This document shows positions 17,422-26,509 of a DNA stretch of 64,000 nt, piece by piece. The notes beneath the pieces are model-generated. The model searched no databases. It was not told the DNA's origin and was given only the letters and a program-made list of their open reading frames with translations. Source of the DNA: Constrictibacter sp. MBR-5 (lineage in GTDB: Bacteria > Pseudomonadota > Alphaproteobacteria > JAJUGE01); contig NZ_JBEPTK010000010.1 of NCBI RefSeq assembly GCF_040549485.1, forward strand, positions 1 to 64,000, read 5' to 3'. The translations under genes and the position numbers were made by a program. Numbering within the stretch: position 1 is the first letter of the stretch; each line of letters begins with the position of its first letter.

Positions 17422-18516
17422 CTATTGCGGCCGCGGGAGCCGCAGCCGCGTCACGTGCCCCATCTTCCGGCCCGCCCGCACCTCGGCCTTGCCGTAGAGA
17501 TGCAGCTTCGCCGCGGGGTCCCGCAGCAGGTCGTGCCAACCCGCCACGTCGTCGCCGATCAGGTTGGTCATCACCGCATCGCACAGCCGCGCCGGCGAGC
17601 CCAGCGGCAGCCCGCATACCGCGCGCACGAACTGCTCGAACTGGCTGGTGACGCAGGCGTCGATGGTCCAGTGGCCGGAATTGTGCGGCCGCGGCGCGAT
17701 CTCGTTGACCAGCACCCGCCCGTCGCGGGTGACGAACATCTCGACCGCCAGCAGCCCGATCAGGCCGAGCGCCTCGGCGATCCGCCGGGCGATCGTCTCC
17801 GCGTCCGCGGCCGTCGCCTCCGGCAGCGGCGCCGGCGCCACGGTCTCGTCCAGGATGTGGTTGCGGTGGCGGTTCAGCACCGGGACATAGGCGGCCGTCT
17901 CGCCCGTCGGGCCGCGGGCCACGATCACCGAGACCTCGCAGTCGAAATCGACGAAGGCCTCGAGGATTCCCGCCTCGGCGCCCATCCGCCGCCACGCCTC
18001 GTCGGCGTCCATGCCAGGGCCGACGCGCACCTGGCCCTTGCCGTCATAGCCGAGCCGCGTGCTCTTCAGCACGCCGCCGCCGCCGAATTCGTCCAGCGCC
18101 CGGGCCAGTTCCGCCGGCCCCGCGACCGCGCTGTAGTCGGCCGTGCCGATGCCCAGCCCGCGCACGAAATCCTTCTCGACCACGCGATCCTGGCTGACGC
18201 GCAGCGCCTCCCAGCCCGGCCGCACCGGGACATGCTCGGCGAGGAGCCGCACCGATTCGAACGGCACGTTCTCGAATTCGAACGTGACCACGTCGACGGC
18301 GCGCGCGAAGCGCTCCAGCGCGGCGAGATCGTCGTAGCGGGCGCGAGTCGCCGTCGCGCTGACGTGCGCCGCCGGCATGTCCTCGTCGGGTGCGTAGACG
18401 TGACAGCGATAGCCCAGCGCCGCCGCTGCCGTCGCCGTCATCCGGCCGAGCTGACCGGCGCCCAGGATCCCGATCGTCGATCCCGGCGCGATCACGCGCG
18501 GGTCGCCGCCGCTCAA
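17422..18516 (-). CDS. purK: 5-(Carboxyamino)imidazole ribonucleotide synthase PurK
   Basis: 364 aa ATP-grasp enzyme converting AIR to N5-CAIR. The N-terminal [11 protein letters not shown] motif, [16 protein letters not shown] (ATP-grasp), [35 protein letters not shown] and [17 protein letters not shown] are diagnostic. The start is either TTG 18516, which overlaps the purE stop (TTGA), or GTG 18495; neither has a clear SD, so coupling to purE is likely. Pairs with purE for the two-step CAIR route. Confidence 0.94.
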   Translation of the reverse strand: MSGGDPRVIAPGSTIGILGAGQLGRMTATAAAALGYRCHVYAPDEDMPAAHVSATATRARYDDLAALERFARAVDVVTFEFENVPFESVRLLAEHVPVRPGWEALRVSQDRVVEKDFVRGLGIGTADYSAVAGPAELARALDEFGGGGVLKSTRLGYDGKGQVRVGPGMDADEAWRRMGAEAGILEAFVDFDCEVSVIVARGPTGETAAYVPVLNRHRNHILDETVAPAPLPEATAADAETIARRIAEALGLIGLLAVEMFVTRDGRVLVNEIAPRPHNSGHWTIDACVTSQFEQFVRAVCGLPLGSPARLCDAVMTNLIGDDVAGWHDLLRDPAAKLHLYGKAEVRAGRKMGHVTRLRLPRPQ

Positions 18517-18998
18517 GGCTGGTCCACCGGTACTTCGGCGACGGCTGCCGTCCGCTCGGCGCGCCAGCGGTCGAGTGCCGCAGCGACGACGGGATCGCCC
18601 AGCGCCACGACCGACGCCGCCAGCAGCCCGGCGTTCACCGCCCCCGCCTCGCCGATGGCCAGGGTCCCCACGGGGACGCCCGCCGGCATCTGGACGATCG
18701 AGAGCAGGCTGTCGAGGCCGCTCAGGGCCCGGCTCTGCACGGGAACGCCGAAGACCGGCAGCGCCGTCATGGCGGCCACCATGCCCGGCAGGTGCGCCGC
18801 GCCGCCGGCGCCGGCGACGATCACCTTCAGGCCCCGCTCGCGGGCGCTCTTGGCGTAGGCGACGAGCCGATCGGGCGTGCGGTGGGCGGATACGATCCGC
18901 GTTTCGTAGGCGACCCCGAGGTCGTCCAGCGTCTCGGCGGCCCGGCGCATCGTGCCCCAATCCGACTGGCTGCCCATGATGATCCCGACGACGGCCAC
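18513..18998 (-). CDS. purE: N5-carboxyaminoimidazole ribonucleotide mutase PurE
   Basis: 161 aa, class I Pur[11 protein letters not shown] at the N-terminus, [10 protein letters not shown] with the catalytic His, and [25 protein letters not shown]. The presence of purK directly downstream supports the mutase rather than the direct AIR carboxylase reaction. Start is GTG 18998. Its upstream region (18999-19185) is shared with the divergent GGDEF gene. Confidence 0.95.
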   Translation of the reverse strand: MAVVGIIMGSQSDWGTMRRAAETLDDLGVAYETRIVSAHRTPDRLVAYAKSARERGLKVIVAGAGGAAHLPGMVAAMTALPVFGVPVQSRALSGLDSLLSIVQMPAGVPVGTLAIGEAGAVNAGLLAASVVALGDPVVAAALDRWRAERTAAVAEVPVDQP

Positions 18999-19097
18999 CT
19001 TTGGCCCACCCCTGGTTTATCGGTCCGGAAGCCGGGGAATATATGAGCCCCGGCCCCGTGCACAAGCGCAACCGCGCCCGCCCGGCCGGCGCGGCCG

Positions 19098-19112
19098 TTT
19101 ACGCAGCGTTAA
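19098..19112. promoter_or_regulatory. CtrA-like box (TTTA-N7-TTAA) upstream of GGDEF gene
   Basis: TTTA CGCAGCG TTAA followed by C at 19113 deviates by one base from the TTAA-N7-TTAA(C) consensus bound by the alphaproteobacterial cell-cycle/motility regulator CtrA. It lies about 75-88 bp before the diguanylate cyclase start and between divergent purE and this gene. The binding is a prediction from motif and position only. Confidence 0.45.
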
Positions 19113-19185
19113 CCCTGGGGCCGCTATCGCTTTACGCAGGAACGGAAGAGCGCTGTCTCAGGCTCTGCAGGGTGGGGATCCGGCC

Positions 19186-19893
19186 ATGAAGATTGCTGCC
19201 AGTCTCGTCGATGCGCCAAGCGGAACGGCCGTCCACCGCCTCTCCCCGGAACCGCCCCCCGAACGATCGCCCGACCTCACCAACGTCACGCCCTTCCTCG
19301 GCATCCCGCAGAACGAACTGACGCCGCGCGTGCGCGCCGCCATCGGTGCCCTGGTCGAGGAAGTGCATCGGCTGCGCCACGAACTCGACGAGGTACAGGC
19401 CCAGGCCGCCGAGCTGCGGCGCCTATCCGACGAGGATCCGCTGCTGCCGGTGGTCAATCGCCGCGCCTTCGTGCGTGAGCTCGCCCGCGCGATGGCCGCC
19501 GCCGCCCGCTACCGCCAGCCGGGCAGCGTCCTCTATCTCGACGTCAACAATCTCAAGCACATCAACGACTCGCACGGCCATGCCGCCGGCGATGCCGTCC
19601 TCGCCGTGGTCGCCGACGTGCTGACCCGGAACGTGCGCAAGTCGGACGTGGTCGGGCGGCTCGGCGGCGACGAGTTCGGCATCGTGCTGACGCGCGCCGA
19701 CATGGCCGTCGCCCATGTGAAGATGCAGACGCTGTCGGCGGCCATCGGCTCGACCGCCGCCCGCTGGCAGGGCACGGACATCCCGGTCTCCGTCGCGGCC
19801 GGCTGCTACACGTTCCACGGGCTGGAAGGCTTGGCCGAGACGCTCGCCGCCGCCGACCGCGCCATGTACAGCACGAAGCGAAACGGGAGCTGA
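19186..19893 (+). CDS. GGDEF diguanylate cyclase
   Basis: 235 aa soluble protein predicted to make cyclic di-GMP. Residues 1-75 have no recognisable domain. Residues about 55-80 form a short coiled coil (IGALVEEVHRLRHELDEVQAQ). The GGDEF domain (about 80-235) begins DEDPLLPVVNRRAF, contains VLYLDVNNLKHINDSHGHAAGD, an intact inhibitory I-site RKSD five residues before GGDEF, and ends AADRAMYSTKRNG. An active enzyme under product feedback is expected. It has a CtrA-like site upstream and a hairpin at its stop codon. Confidence 0.93.
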   Translation: MKIAASLVDAPSGTAVHRLSPEPPPERSPDLTNVTPFLGIPQNELTPRVRAAIGALVEEVHRLRHELDEVQAQAAELRRLSDEDPLLPVVNRRAFVRELARAMAAAARYRQPGSVLYLDVNNLKHINDSHGHAAGDAVLAVVADVLTRNVRKSDVVGRLGGDEFGIVLTRADMAVAHVKMQTLSAAIGSTAARWQGTDIPVSVAAGCYTFHGLEGLAETLAAADRAMYSTKRNGS

Positions 19894-19905
19894 AGCAGCT
19901 CCCGT
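19883..19905 (+). terminator. Hairpin overlapping the GGDEF stop codon
   Basis: Perfect inverted repeat ACGGGAGCTG-AAG-CAGCTCCCGT; the stem contains the TGA stop (19891-19893). No T-run follows. It separates the GGDEF gene from the convergent argF. Confidence 0.55.
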
Positions 19906-19947
19906 CGCGATCGATCCACCGTCGGTCCGCCTATCGGGCGGCCGTCC

Positions 19948-20853
19948 TCAGCTCAGGCACCAGGTCAGGATGCCCTTCTGGGCGTGCAACCGGTTCTCGG
20001 CCTCGTCCCAGACGACCGACTGCGGCCCGTCGATCACCTCGCCGGTGACCTCCTCGCCGCGATGCACCGGCAGGCAGTGCATGAAGATCGCGTCCGACCG
20101 CGCCAGCGTCATCAGCTCCTGGTCGACGCGATAGGGCGCCAGCAGGTTGTGGCGCTTCTCGGCGCCGTTGCTGTTCATCGAGACCCAGACGTCGGTGACG
20201 ACGCAGTCCGCCCCCGCCACGGCCTCGCGGGCGTCGCCCGTCACGCGCACCCGCGCGCCGTTGCGCGCCGCCCATTCCAGCGCCGCCGCGGGCGGCTGGA
20301 GCTGGTCCGGGCAGCCGATGCGCAGTTCGAAGTCGAATCGGGCGGCCGCGTGGATCCAGGAGGTGGCGACGTTGTTGCCGTCGCCGCTCCACGCCACGAC
20401 CTTGCCCGCGATCGACCCGCGATGCTCCTCGAAGGTCATCACGTCGGCCATCAGCTGGCACGGATGCGAGCGGTCGGTCAGGCCGTTGATGACCGGCACG
20501 GTCGCATGCTCCGCCAGTTCGCGCAGCCGCTCGTGGCTGGTCGAGCGGATCATGATCGCGTCGACGTAGCGCGACAGGACGCGGGCCGTGTCGGCCATCG
20601 TCTCGCCGCGCTTCGACTGCATCTCCGTGTCGGACAGCACGACGACGTCGCCGCCGAGCTGGCGCATGCCGACCTCGAAGGAGACGCGCGTGCGCGTCGA
20701 CGGACGCTCGAAGATCATCGCCAGCGTCTTGCCCGCCAGCGGCTTCGCCGGATCGGCACCGCCCGCCTTGTAGGCGGTGCCGAGTTCGAGGATGCCGCGG
20801 AGCGTAGCGCTGTCGAGTTGGTCGAGATCGAGGAAGTGCCGGACGCCGCTCAT
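19948..20853 (-). CDS. argF: Ornithine carbamoyltransferase
   Basis: 301 aa. It condenses carbamoyl phosphate and ornithine to citrulline. The carbamoyl-phosphate motif is [14 protein letters not shown], the [11 protein letters not shown] loop and the ornithine/Cys loop [13 protein letters not shown] are all present, and the length is standard. The ATG at 20853 overlaps the argD stop by 4 bp (ATGA). argD-argF is the typical alphaproteobacterial arginine order; argH lies elsewhere in the window at 47.4 kb. Confidence 0.96.
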   Translation of the reverse strand: MSGVRHFLDLDQLDSATLRGILELGTAYKAGGADPAKPLAGKTLAMIFERPSTRTRVSFEVGMRQLGGDVVVLSDTEMQSKRGETMADTARVLSRYVDAIMIRSTSHERLRELAEHATVPVINGLTDRSHPCQLMADVMTFEEHRGSIAGKVVAWSGDGNNVATSWIHAAARFDFELRIGCPDQLQPPAAALEWAARNGARVRVTGDAREAVAGADCVVTDVWVSMNSNGAEKRHNLLAPYRVDQELMTLARSDAIFMHCLPVHRGEEVTGEVIDGPQSVVWDEAENRLHAQKGILTWCLS

Positions 20854-22025
20854 GCCGCCGCCAGTTCCATGCATGTCCGGTCGAGGATGCCGATGGCCTC
20901 CTCCACATGCTGGGGCTCGAGCACGAGCGGCGGCAGCAGGCGCACGATGTTGTCGCCGGCCGGCACCGTCAGCATACCGTTCCTCTGGAGCGCGGCGACC
21001 ACGTCGCCGTTCGGCACCACGCAGCGCAGTCCCAGCATGAGGCCGGCACCGCGCACGCCGGCCAGCACCTTCGGGTGGCGCGCCGCCACCGTCTCCAGCT
21101 TGTCGCGCAGCAGCTTGCCCATCTTCTCGACCTGCGGCAGGAAGCCGTCCTGCAGCATGACGTCGAGGACGGCGTTGATCGCCGCCACCGCCAGCGGATT
21201 GCCGCCGAAGGTCGAGCCGTGGCTGCCGGCGATCATACCGGCCGCCGCCTTCTCCGTGGCGAGGCAGGCGCCGACCGGGAAGCCGCCGCCGAGGCCCTTG
21301 GCCGACGCGACGATGTCCGGCTTCACGCCCGCCCATTCGTGCGCGAACAGCTTCCCCGTACGCCCCATGCCGCACTGGATCTCGTCCAGGAACATCAGCA
21401 GGCCGAACTCGTCGCAGACGTCGCGGACGGCCCGGATATAGTCCAGGTCCATCGGCTTCACGCCGCTCTCGCCCTGCACCGGCTCGAGCAGGATGGCGCC
21501 GGTCTCGGCGGTGATCGCGCCCTTCAGCGCGTTCAGGTTGCCGAACGGCACCTGGTCGAAGCCCTCGACCAGCGGCTCGAAGCCCTTGATCACCTTCTCT
21601 TGCTTGCCGGCGGAGAGGGTGGCGAGCGTCCGGCCGTGGAACGCGCCCTCGATCGTCATGACGCGGTAGCGCTCGGGCTGGCCGACATGGTCGTAGTGCT
21701 TGCGCACCATCTTGATGCCGCACTCGATCGCCTCGGCGCCCGAGTTGCAGAAGAAGACGGTGTCCGCGAAGCTATTGGCGACCAGCCGCTCGCCGGCCTT
21801 CTCCTGCCCGGGGATCCGGTACAGGTTGGAGCAGTGCCAGAGCTTGGCGGCCTGCTCCTGCAGGGCCTTCACCAGATGCGGGTGGGCGTGGCCCAGGGCC
21901 ACCACGGCGATGCCGGCGCCGAAATCGAGATAACGTCGCCCTTCCGTGTCGAAGAGGTACAGCCCCTCGCCCCGCTCGAAAGCAATTGTCCGTTCGCCGT
22001 AGGTGGGCATCAGAGCGGGGATCAC
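20850..22025 (-). CDS. argD: Acetylornithine/succinyldiaminopimelate aminotransferase
   Basis: 391 aa class III PLP aminotransferase. The N-terminus [21 protein letters not shown] is the family norm, starting at GTG 22025 after a good SD (GAGAGGAA). [15 protein letters not shown], the [14 protein letters not shown] segment and the PLP lysine in [13 protein letters not shown] are intact. The family often serves both arginine and lysine synthesis; lysA is also in this window. Confidence 0.95.
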   Translation of the reverse strand: MIPALMPTYGERTIAFERGEGLYLFDTEGRRYLDFGAGIAVVALGHAHPHLVKALQEQAAKLWHCSNLYRIPGQEKAGERLVANSFADTVFFCNSGAEAIECGIKMVRKHYDHVGQPERYRVMTIEGAFHGRTLATLSAGKQEKVIKGFEPLVEGFDQVPFGNLNALKGAITAETGAILLEPVQGESGVKPMDLDYIRAVRDVCDEFGLLMFLDEIQCGMGRTGKLFAHEWAGVKPDIVASAKGLGGGFPVGACLATEKAAAGMIAGSHGSTFGGNPLAVAAINAVLDVMLQDGFLPQVEKMGKLLRDKLETVAARHPKVLAGVRGAGLMLGLRCVVPNGDVVAALQRNGMLTVPAGDNIVRLLPPLVLEPQHVEEAIGILDRTCMELAAA

Positions 22026-22186
22026 GACGGTATTCCTCTCAGTTCATTCGCCGTAGCTTCCTTTTCCGCCACGGAATAGGCGGAAAAGCGGAAATATCCG
22101 CGGCTCCGCGGCTGCTGTCAACGAATACAGGGGAACGACGGCCGCATGACGGCCCTGCAATACGCGTGTCATCGACCTGTTGGCGA

Positions 22187-22207
22187 CCTAATCGTTAGGG
22201 GCCTAAC
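22187..22207. promoter_or_regulatory. Probable MarR/SlyA operator (overlapping inverted repeats)
   Basis: Two overlapping palindromes just before the MarR gene: CCTAA-TCG-TTAGG (22187-22199) and GTTAGG-GG-CCTAAC (22194-22207). Their TTAG..CTAA cores match the general form of SlyA/MarR sites. Located 28 bp before the start codon, they are well placed for autorepression of the marR-hlyD operon and possibly of the divergent argD promoter side. Confidence 0.65.
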
Positions 22208-22234
22208 ATAGGGTGCGGAGCGTTGCGGGGGGCG

Positions 22235-22699
22235 ATGAACGATTCGGCCTACAACTTCGGCTATCGGCTGGGCGAGCTTGCGCGCCTCTGGCGCACGGAG
22301 CTCGACCAGCGTCTGCGGCCGCTCGGGCTCAGCCAGGCCCGCGGCATCGCCCTGCTCCATCTCGCCAAGCCCGGGCCGCCGCTCACCCAGAACGTGCTGG
22401 CCGAGCGGGCCCGCATCCGGGGCTCGACGCTCGCCCGCCAGCTCGACCTGCTCGAGGCGGACGGGCTGATCGAGCGCCGCGACTGCCCCACCGACCGGCG
22501 GGTGAAGACGGTGCATCTCACCGAGCGGGCCCGGCCGGTGCTGGCGCAGGTCGAGGCCGTGGCGCGCCAGCTCCGCCGGGAGGTCCTGGCCGACGTCGAA
22601 CCGGCGGAGATCCAGACCTGCCTGACCGTATTCGACCGTGCGAAGCAGCGTCTGACGGCGGGCACGGCCGCCGAGCAGCGCCGGCGTCAGACCGGCTGA
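22235..22699 (+). CDS. MarR family transcriptional regulator
   Basis: 154 aa winged-helix regulator. Helix-rich N-terminus (NFGYRLGELARLWRTELDQRL), LSQARGIALLHLA, recognition region ENVLAERARIRGSTLARQLDLLEADGLIERR and wing CPTDRRVKTVHLTE are typical. ATG 22235 follows a G-rich SD. It is 17 bp upstream of an EmrA-like adaptor gene and has a double palindrome in its promoter, so it most likely represses its own operon until a small ligand binds. Confidence 0.9.
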   Translation: MNDSAYNFGYRLGELARLWRTELDQRLRPLGLSQARGIALLHLAKPGPPLTQNVLAERARIRGSTLARQLDLLEADGLIERRDCPTDRRVKTVHLTERARPVLAQVEAVARQLRREVLADVEPAEIQTCLTVFDRAKQRLTAGTAAEQRRRQTG

Positions 22700-22716
22700 C
22701 CGAGGAAGCGTCCAAG

Positions 22717-23898
22717 ATGGCCAATCAGGCGACCGCGCCGCGTGTGGTGGACAGAAGCGACGGGGCGGAGGACAGGCCCACCGCCCCGCCGCCGGCGCCG
22801 CCGAGCACGCGCCGGCGCAGCGGCCTGCTCCGGCCGCGCAACCTGATCGTGGCCGCCGTCGCCCTGATCGCGATCGTCTTCGGCGCGATGGAGGTCCACC
22901 AGCGCCTGACCCACGTCTACGAGTACGACGCGCGCGTGACCTCCGACATGATCACGGTCAGCAGCCGCGTCGCCGGCTGGATCACCGAGCTGCCGGTCAC
23001 CGAGGGACAGTCGGTGCCCGAGGGCGGCATCATCGCCCAGATCGACACGCGCCTGTCGAGCCTGCGGCTGGAGGCGCTCGAGGCCGAGCGCGCCCGGCTC
23101 GCCGCCGACCGGGAGCGGCTGATGGCGCAACGGCGGATGACCGAGGAGATGGTCGCCGCGCGCTCGCAGACCCGCGGCTCGACCCTCGACGCGACAGCCG
23201 CCAACCGCGCATCGCTCCGCGCCGAGGTCGGGTTGGCCCGGCGCGAGTTGGAGCGGGCGACAGCCCTGTACGAGCGGCGCGTCGTCTCCAACAGCGCCGT
23301 CGACCGGGCGCGCAGCAACCTGGAGCGCCTGGAGGGCGAACTCAAGCGCGCCGAGGCACAGATCGGCGAGGCGCGCGGCAGCCTGAAGGAGGCCCGCGTC
23401 GAGAACGCCCAGCTCGGCGTGATCGACGGCGAGATCGCCATGCTCGACGCCCAGGCGACCGCCCTGGAAAGCGAGATGGCGCAGCAGCGCATCGATCTGG
23501 AGGACCGATCCATCCGCAGCCCGATCGACGTCGTGGTGAACCGCCTGTTCGTCGAGGCCGGCGAGTATGTCAGCGAGGGACAGCGCATCGCTCTGATCCA
23601 CGATCCGAACCGCCTGTGGATCGAGGCGAACATCAAGGAGACATCCATCCGCCAGCTGAAGCCGGGCCAGCCGGTGGCGATCACCGTCGACGCCTATCCC
23701 GACCACACGTTCAAGGGCACGGTCGAGCGTATCGGCCACAGCACCACCGCAAATTTCGCGCTGCTGCCGACGCCGAACCCCAGCGGCAACTTCACCAAGA
23801 TCACCCAGCGCATCCCCGTCCGCGTCACCATCGACGATCCGCCCGTGCAGCTGTCGCCGGGCATGATGGTCGAGGTGAACATCGACGTCCGCGAATAG
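22717..23898 (+). CDS. HlyD/EmrA-type periplasmic adaptor
   Basis: 393 aa membrane-fusion protein: a Pro-rich cytosolic leader (about 1-40), one transmembrane helix (LIVAAVALIAIVFGAMEV), a lipoyl-like half (VSSRVAGWITELPVTEGQSV), a long alpha-hairpin coiled coil rich in Glu/Arg (about 115-255), and the second lipoyl and beta-barrel half (SPIDVVVNRLFVEAGEYVSEGQ...LSPGMMVEVNIDV). It would link an inner-membrane EmrB-type pump to an outer-membrane channel. No pump gene follows, which is unusual for a MarR-HlyD unit. Confidence 0.9.
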   Translation: MANQATAPRVVDRSDGAEDRPTAPPPAPPSTRRRSGLLRPRNLIVAAVALIAIVFGAMEVHQRLTHVYEYDARVTSDMITVSSRVAGWITELPVTEGQSVPEGGIIAQIDTRLSSLRLEALEAERARLAADRERLMAQRRMTEEMVAARSQTRGSTLDATAANRASLRAEVGLARRELERATALYERRVVSNSAVDRARSNLERLEGELKRAEAQIGEARGSLKEARVENAQLGVIDGEIAMLDAQATALESEMAQQRIDLEDRSIRSPIDVVVNRLFVEAGEYVSEGQRIALIHDPNRLWIEANIKETSIRQLKPGQPVAITVDAYPDHTFKGTVERIGHSTTANFALLPTPNPSGNFTKITQRIPVRVTIDDPPVQLSPGMMVEVNIDVRE

Positions 23899-24028
23899 CG
23901 CGCGGCTGCGGCACGCGGCTCAGAAGCCGGCGCCCGCTCGCATGCGGCCCCGGGAGCTTCCCCTTGCGCGCCGGTCCCCGGCACAGCAGCATCGGGGGGA
24001 GAAGCCCGACCAGCCGGAAGGAATACCG

Positions 24029-24793
24029 ATGCTCCGCATGCGCCAGATCTGCCTCGTCGCCGCGAGTCTCGAGCCGGCCATCGAGGAACTCTGCGGCGTC
24101 CTCGGCATCGAGGTCTGCCACCGCGACCCGGCGGTCGCCCGCTACGGGCTCGAGAACGCCCTGATGCCGGTCGGCAACCAGCTGCTCGAGGTCGTGGCGC
24201 CGACGCAGGCGGGCACCGCCGCCGGCCGCTATCTCGACCGCCGCGGCGGCGACGGCGGCTACATGGTCATCCTGCAGACCGACGACCTCGCCGCCGCCCG
24301 CGCACGGATCGACGGGTTCGGCATCCGCATCGTGTCGGAGCCGAACCACGGCGACTATGTCGGCATGCAGCTGCATCCGCGCGACACGGGCGGTGCCATC
24401 CTCAGCATCGACTGGAACGACGGCGACCAGAGCGGGCTCGATGGTCCGTGGGGACCCGCCGGGCCCGACTGGCAGCGCGCCCGGCGTACCGAGCGCGTCC
24501 GTGCCATGACCGCGGCGGAACTGCAGAGCGATGACCCCGCCAAGCTCGCCGAGCGCTGGTCGGAGATCCTCGACCGTCCGCTCGCCAAGGATGCGCTCGG
24601 CCGTCCCAGCATCGCGCTCGACGACGCGGTCCTGCGCTTCGTGCCGGCGAAGGACGGCCGGGGCGAAGGACTCGGCGGGCTCGACCTCGCCGTGACCGAC
24701 AAGGCGGCCGTACTGGACGCCGCGATGGGGCTCGGCTGCCCGATCGAGGGCGACCAGGTCACCCTCTGCGGCACCCGCTTCCGCCTGATCTGA
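24029..24793 (+). CDS. VOC (glyoxalase-like) family protein
   Basis: 254 aa with two related halves. The first begins MRQICLVAASLEPAIEELCGVLGI with GNQLLEVVAP, followed by YMVILQTDDLAAARARIDGFG. The second half (after about 165) has the weaker repeat ELQSDDPAKLAERWSEIL. The first metal-binding His of active VOC enzymes is absent from the N-terminal strand (QICLV rather than xHxxx), so catalytic activity is uncertain. ATG 24029 has GGAAGGA upstream. Function unknown. Confidence 0.8.
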   Translation: MLRMRQICLVAASLEPAIEELCGVLGIEVCHRDPAVARYGLENALMPVGNQLLEVVAPTQAGTAAGRYLDRRGGDGGYMVILQTDDLAAARARIDGFGIRIVSEPNHGDYVGMQLHPRDTGGAILSIDWNDGDQSGLDGPWGPAGPDWQRARRTERVRAMTAAELQSDDPAKLAERWSEILDRPLAKDALGRPSIALDDAVLRFVPAKDGRGEGLGGLDLAVTDKAAVLDAAMGLGCPIEGDQVTLCGTRFRLI

Positions 24794-24854
24794 TCGCCGT
24801 CCGCCCGATCCCCATCCGCCCCGCCCGCCGCCGCCCAGGGTCCGACGCCGACGC

Positions 24855-26150
24855 ATGAACGCGGTCTTCCTCGCCATCGTCGGCATCGCCTTCGCGACCG
24901 CCGCGGTGAAGCAGCTGTTCGGTCCGGCCGTGGCACCCATGCCGATGGACGCCCTCGGCACGGCGATGCTCGACGCCGCCAAGTCGTCGGTGACACTCGC
25001 CCTCGGCCTGATCGGCGTCATGGCGCTGTTCCTCGGGCTGATGAAGGTGGCCGAGGCGGGCGGCCTCCTCGTGATCATCGCGCGGCTGCTGCGCCCGCTG
25101 ATGGTGCGCCTGTTCCCGGAGGTGCCCGCCGACCATCCAGCGATGGGCGCCATGATCATGAACCTGTCGGCGAACGTCATGGGGCTCGGCAACGCCGCCA
25201 CGCCCTTCGGCATCCGCGCCATGCAGGAACTCGACAGGCTGAACCCGCACAAGGGCACGGCGACCAACGCCATGGTGCTGTTCCTGGCGATCAACACGTC
25301 GAGTGTCACGCTGCTGCCGACCGGCGTCATCGCCATCCGTGCCGCGGCCGGCTCGACCGACCCCGCCGCCATCGTGCCGACGACCCTGTTCGCCACGATC
25401 TGCTCGACGACGATCGCCATCCTGGCGGCGCGGTTCTACAGCCGGTTCACCGCCGTGCCCGCCGCCCCCTCGGCAGCAGCATCGGACGCACCGTCGGACG
25501 CGGCATCCGCCGAGGAGCCGCCCGCCGAGCCGGCGCCGGATACGCCGCCCGGCTACCCCGCCTGGGTCTCAGCCCTCGCGCTGGCCTGCGTCGTCGGCAT
25601 GGTCCCGCTGACGATCTTCTGGGGCCAGGCGATCGCGCCGTGGATCATCCCGGGCCTGATGGTCGGCCTGCTGACGTTCGGCGCGCTCAAGCGGGTCAAC
25701 GTCTACGAGGTCTTCGTCGAGGGCGCCAAGGACGGATTCGAGGTCGCCGTCCGCATCATTCCCTATCTCGTCGCCATCCTGGTCGCCGTCGCGATGTTCC
25801 GCGCCAGCGGCGCCATGGACCTGCTGATTCAGCCGCTCGGCGCCGTCACCCGCCTCGTCGGGCTGCCGCCCGAGGCCCTGCCGATGGCCCTGCTCCGCCC
25901 GCTGTCGGGGTCCGGCGCCTACGGCATCATGGTCTCGATCATCGACGACCCCGCGGTCGGGCCGGACAGCTACACCGGCCTGCTGGTCAGCACGCTGCAG
26001 GGCTCCACCGAAACGACCTTCTACGTGCTCGCCGTCTATTTCGGCGCCGTGCAGATCCGGCGCATCCGCCACGCCCTGGCCGCCGGCCTGACCGCCGACC
26101 TCGCCGGCGTCGTCGCCGCGGTGCTGATCTGCGTCTGGTTGTTCGGCTGA
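24855..26150 (+). CDS. SpmA-SpmB fusion (nucleoside recognition domain membrane protein)
   Basis: 431 aa. The first half (about 1-200) matches SpmA: VMALFLGLMKVAEAGGLL, MGAMIMNLSANVMGLGNAATPFGI, NTSSVTLLPTGVI. A Pro/Ala/Glu-rich linker (about 200-230) leads to an SpmB-like half (YEVFVEGAKDGFEVAVRIIPYLVAI, RPLSGSGAYGIM, LQGSTETTFYVLAVYFG). In spore formers SpmA and SpmB are separate; non-sporulating proteobacteria carry this fused form, whose role is unknown (Gate-domain transport is suspected). About eight to ten membrane segments. Confidence 0.92.
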   Translation: MNAVFLAIVGIAFATAAVKQLFGPAVAPMPMDALGTAMLDAAKSSVTLALGLIGVMALFLGLMKVAEAGGLLVIIARLLRPLMVRLFPEVPADHPAMGAMIMNLSANVMGLGNAATPFGIRAMQELDRLNPHKGTATNAMVLFLAINTSSVTLLPTGVIAIRAAAGSTDPAAIVPTTLFATICSTTIAILAARFYSRFTAVPAAPSAAASDAPSDAASAEEPPAEPAPDTPPGYPAWVSALALACVVGMVPLTIFWGQAIAPWIIPGLMVGLLTFGALKRVNVYEVFVEGAKDGFEVAVRIIPYLVAILVAVAMFRASGAMDLLIQPLGAVTRLVGLPPEALPMALLRPLSGSGAYGIMVSIIDDPAVGPDSYTGLLVSTLQGSTETTFYVLAVYFGAVQIRRIRHALAAGLTADLAGVVAAVLICVWLFG

Positions 26151-26179
26151 CCTCATCGATCGGCGCCGGCCGTTGAATT

Positions 26180-26198
26180 GTTCGTCCAACGGACGTAC
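26180..26198. promoter_or_regulatory. Probable TacA-type toxin-antitoxin operator
   Basis: Inverted repeat GTTCGTCC-AAC-GGACGTAC, 8-bp arms with one mismatch pair, ending 20 bp before the antitoxin start. Type II antitoxins with a ribbon-helix-helix fold usually bind such palindromes to autorepress. Prediction from symmetry and position. Confidence 0.5.
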
Positions 26199-26218
26199 AT
26201 TGCGTCGAGGAGGCCAGC

Positions 26219-26509
26219 ATGGTCGCAGACGCACGCGGACGCACGAAAGCCGAGCGCCTTGGCTTTCGTATCGATGAGCAGACGAAGGCGCTGATCGAGC
26301 GCGCCGCCCATCTGCAGCGCCGGAAGGTGACGGACTTCTGCATGAGCGCACTCACCGAGGCTGCGCGCCGGACGATCGCCGAGCATGAAGCCCTCGCCCT
26401 CTCCGAACGCGATCGCACGGCGTTCTTCGAGGCACTGGTCAATCCGCCTCGGGCCAGCGACCGCTTGCGCCGTGCCTTCGCATCGCATCGGCGCCGGGTC
26501 GATCCGTGA
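26219..26509 (+). CDS. DUF1778 antitoxin (TacA-like)
   Basis: 96 aa. The N-terminal RTKAERLGFRIDEQTKALIERAAHLQRRKVTDFCMSALTEAA is a ribbon-helix-helix DUF1778 domain; the C-terminal tail (ALSERDRTAFFEALVNPPRASDRLRRAF) is the toxin-neutralising segment that typically wraps the acetyltransferase. A GAGGAGG-type SD precedes ATG 26219. The last codons overlap the GTG of the GNAT toxin (GTGA). Confidence 0.93.
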   Translation: MVADARGRTKAERLGFRIDEQTKALIERAAHLQRRKVTDFCMSALTEAARRTIAEHEALALSERDRTAFFEALVNPPRASDRLRRAFASHRRRVDP

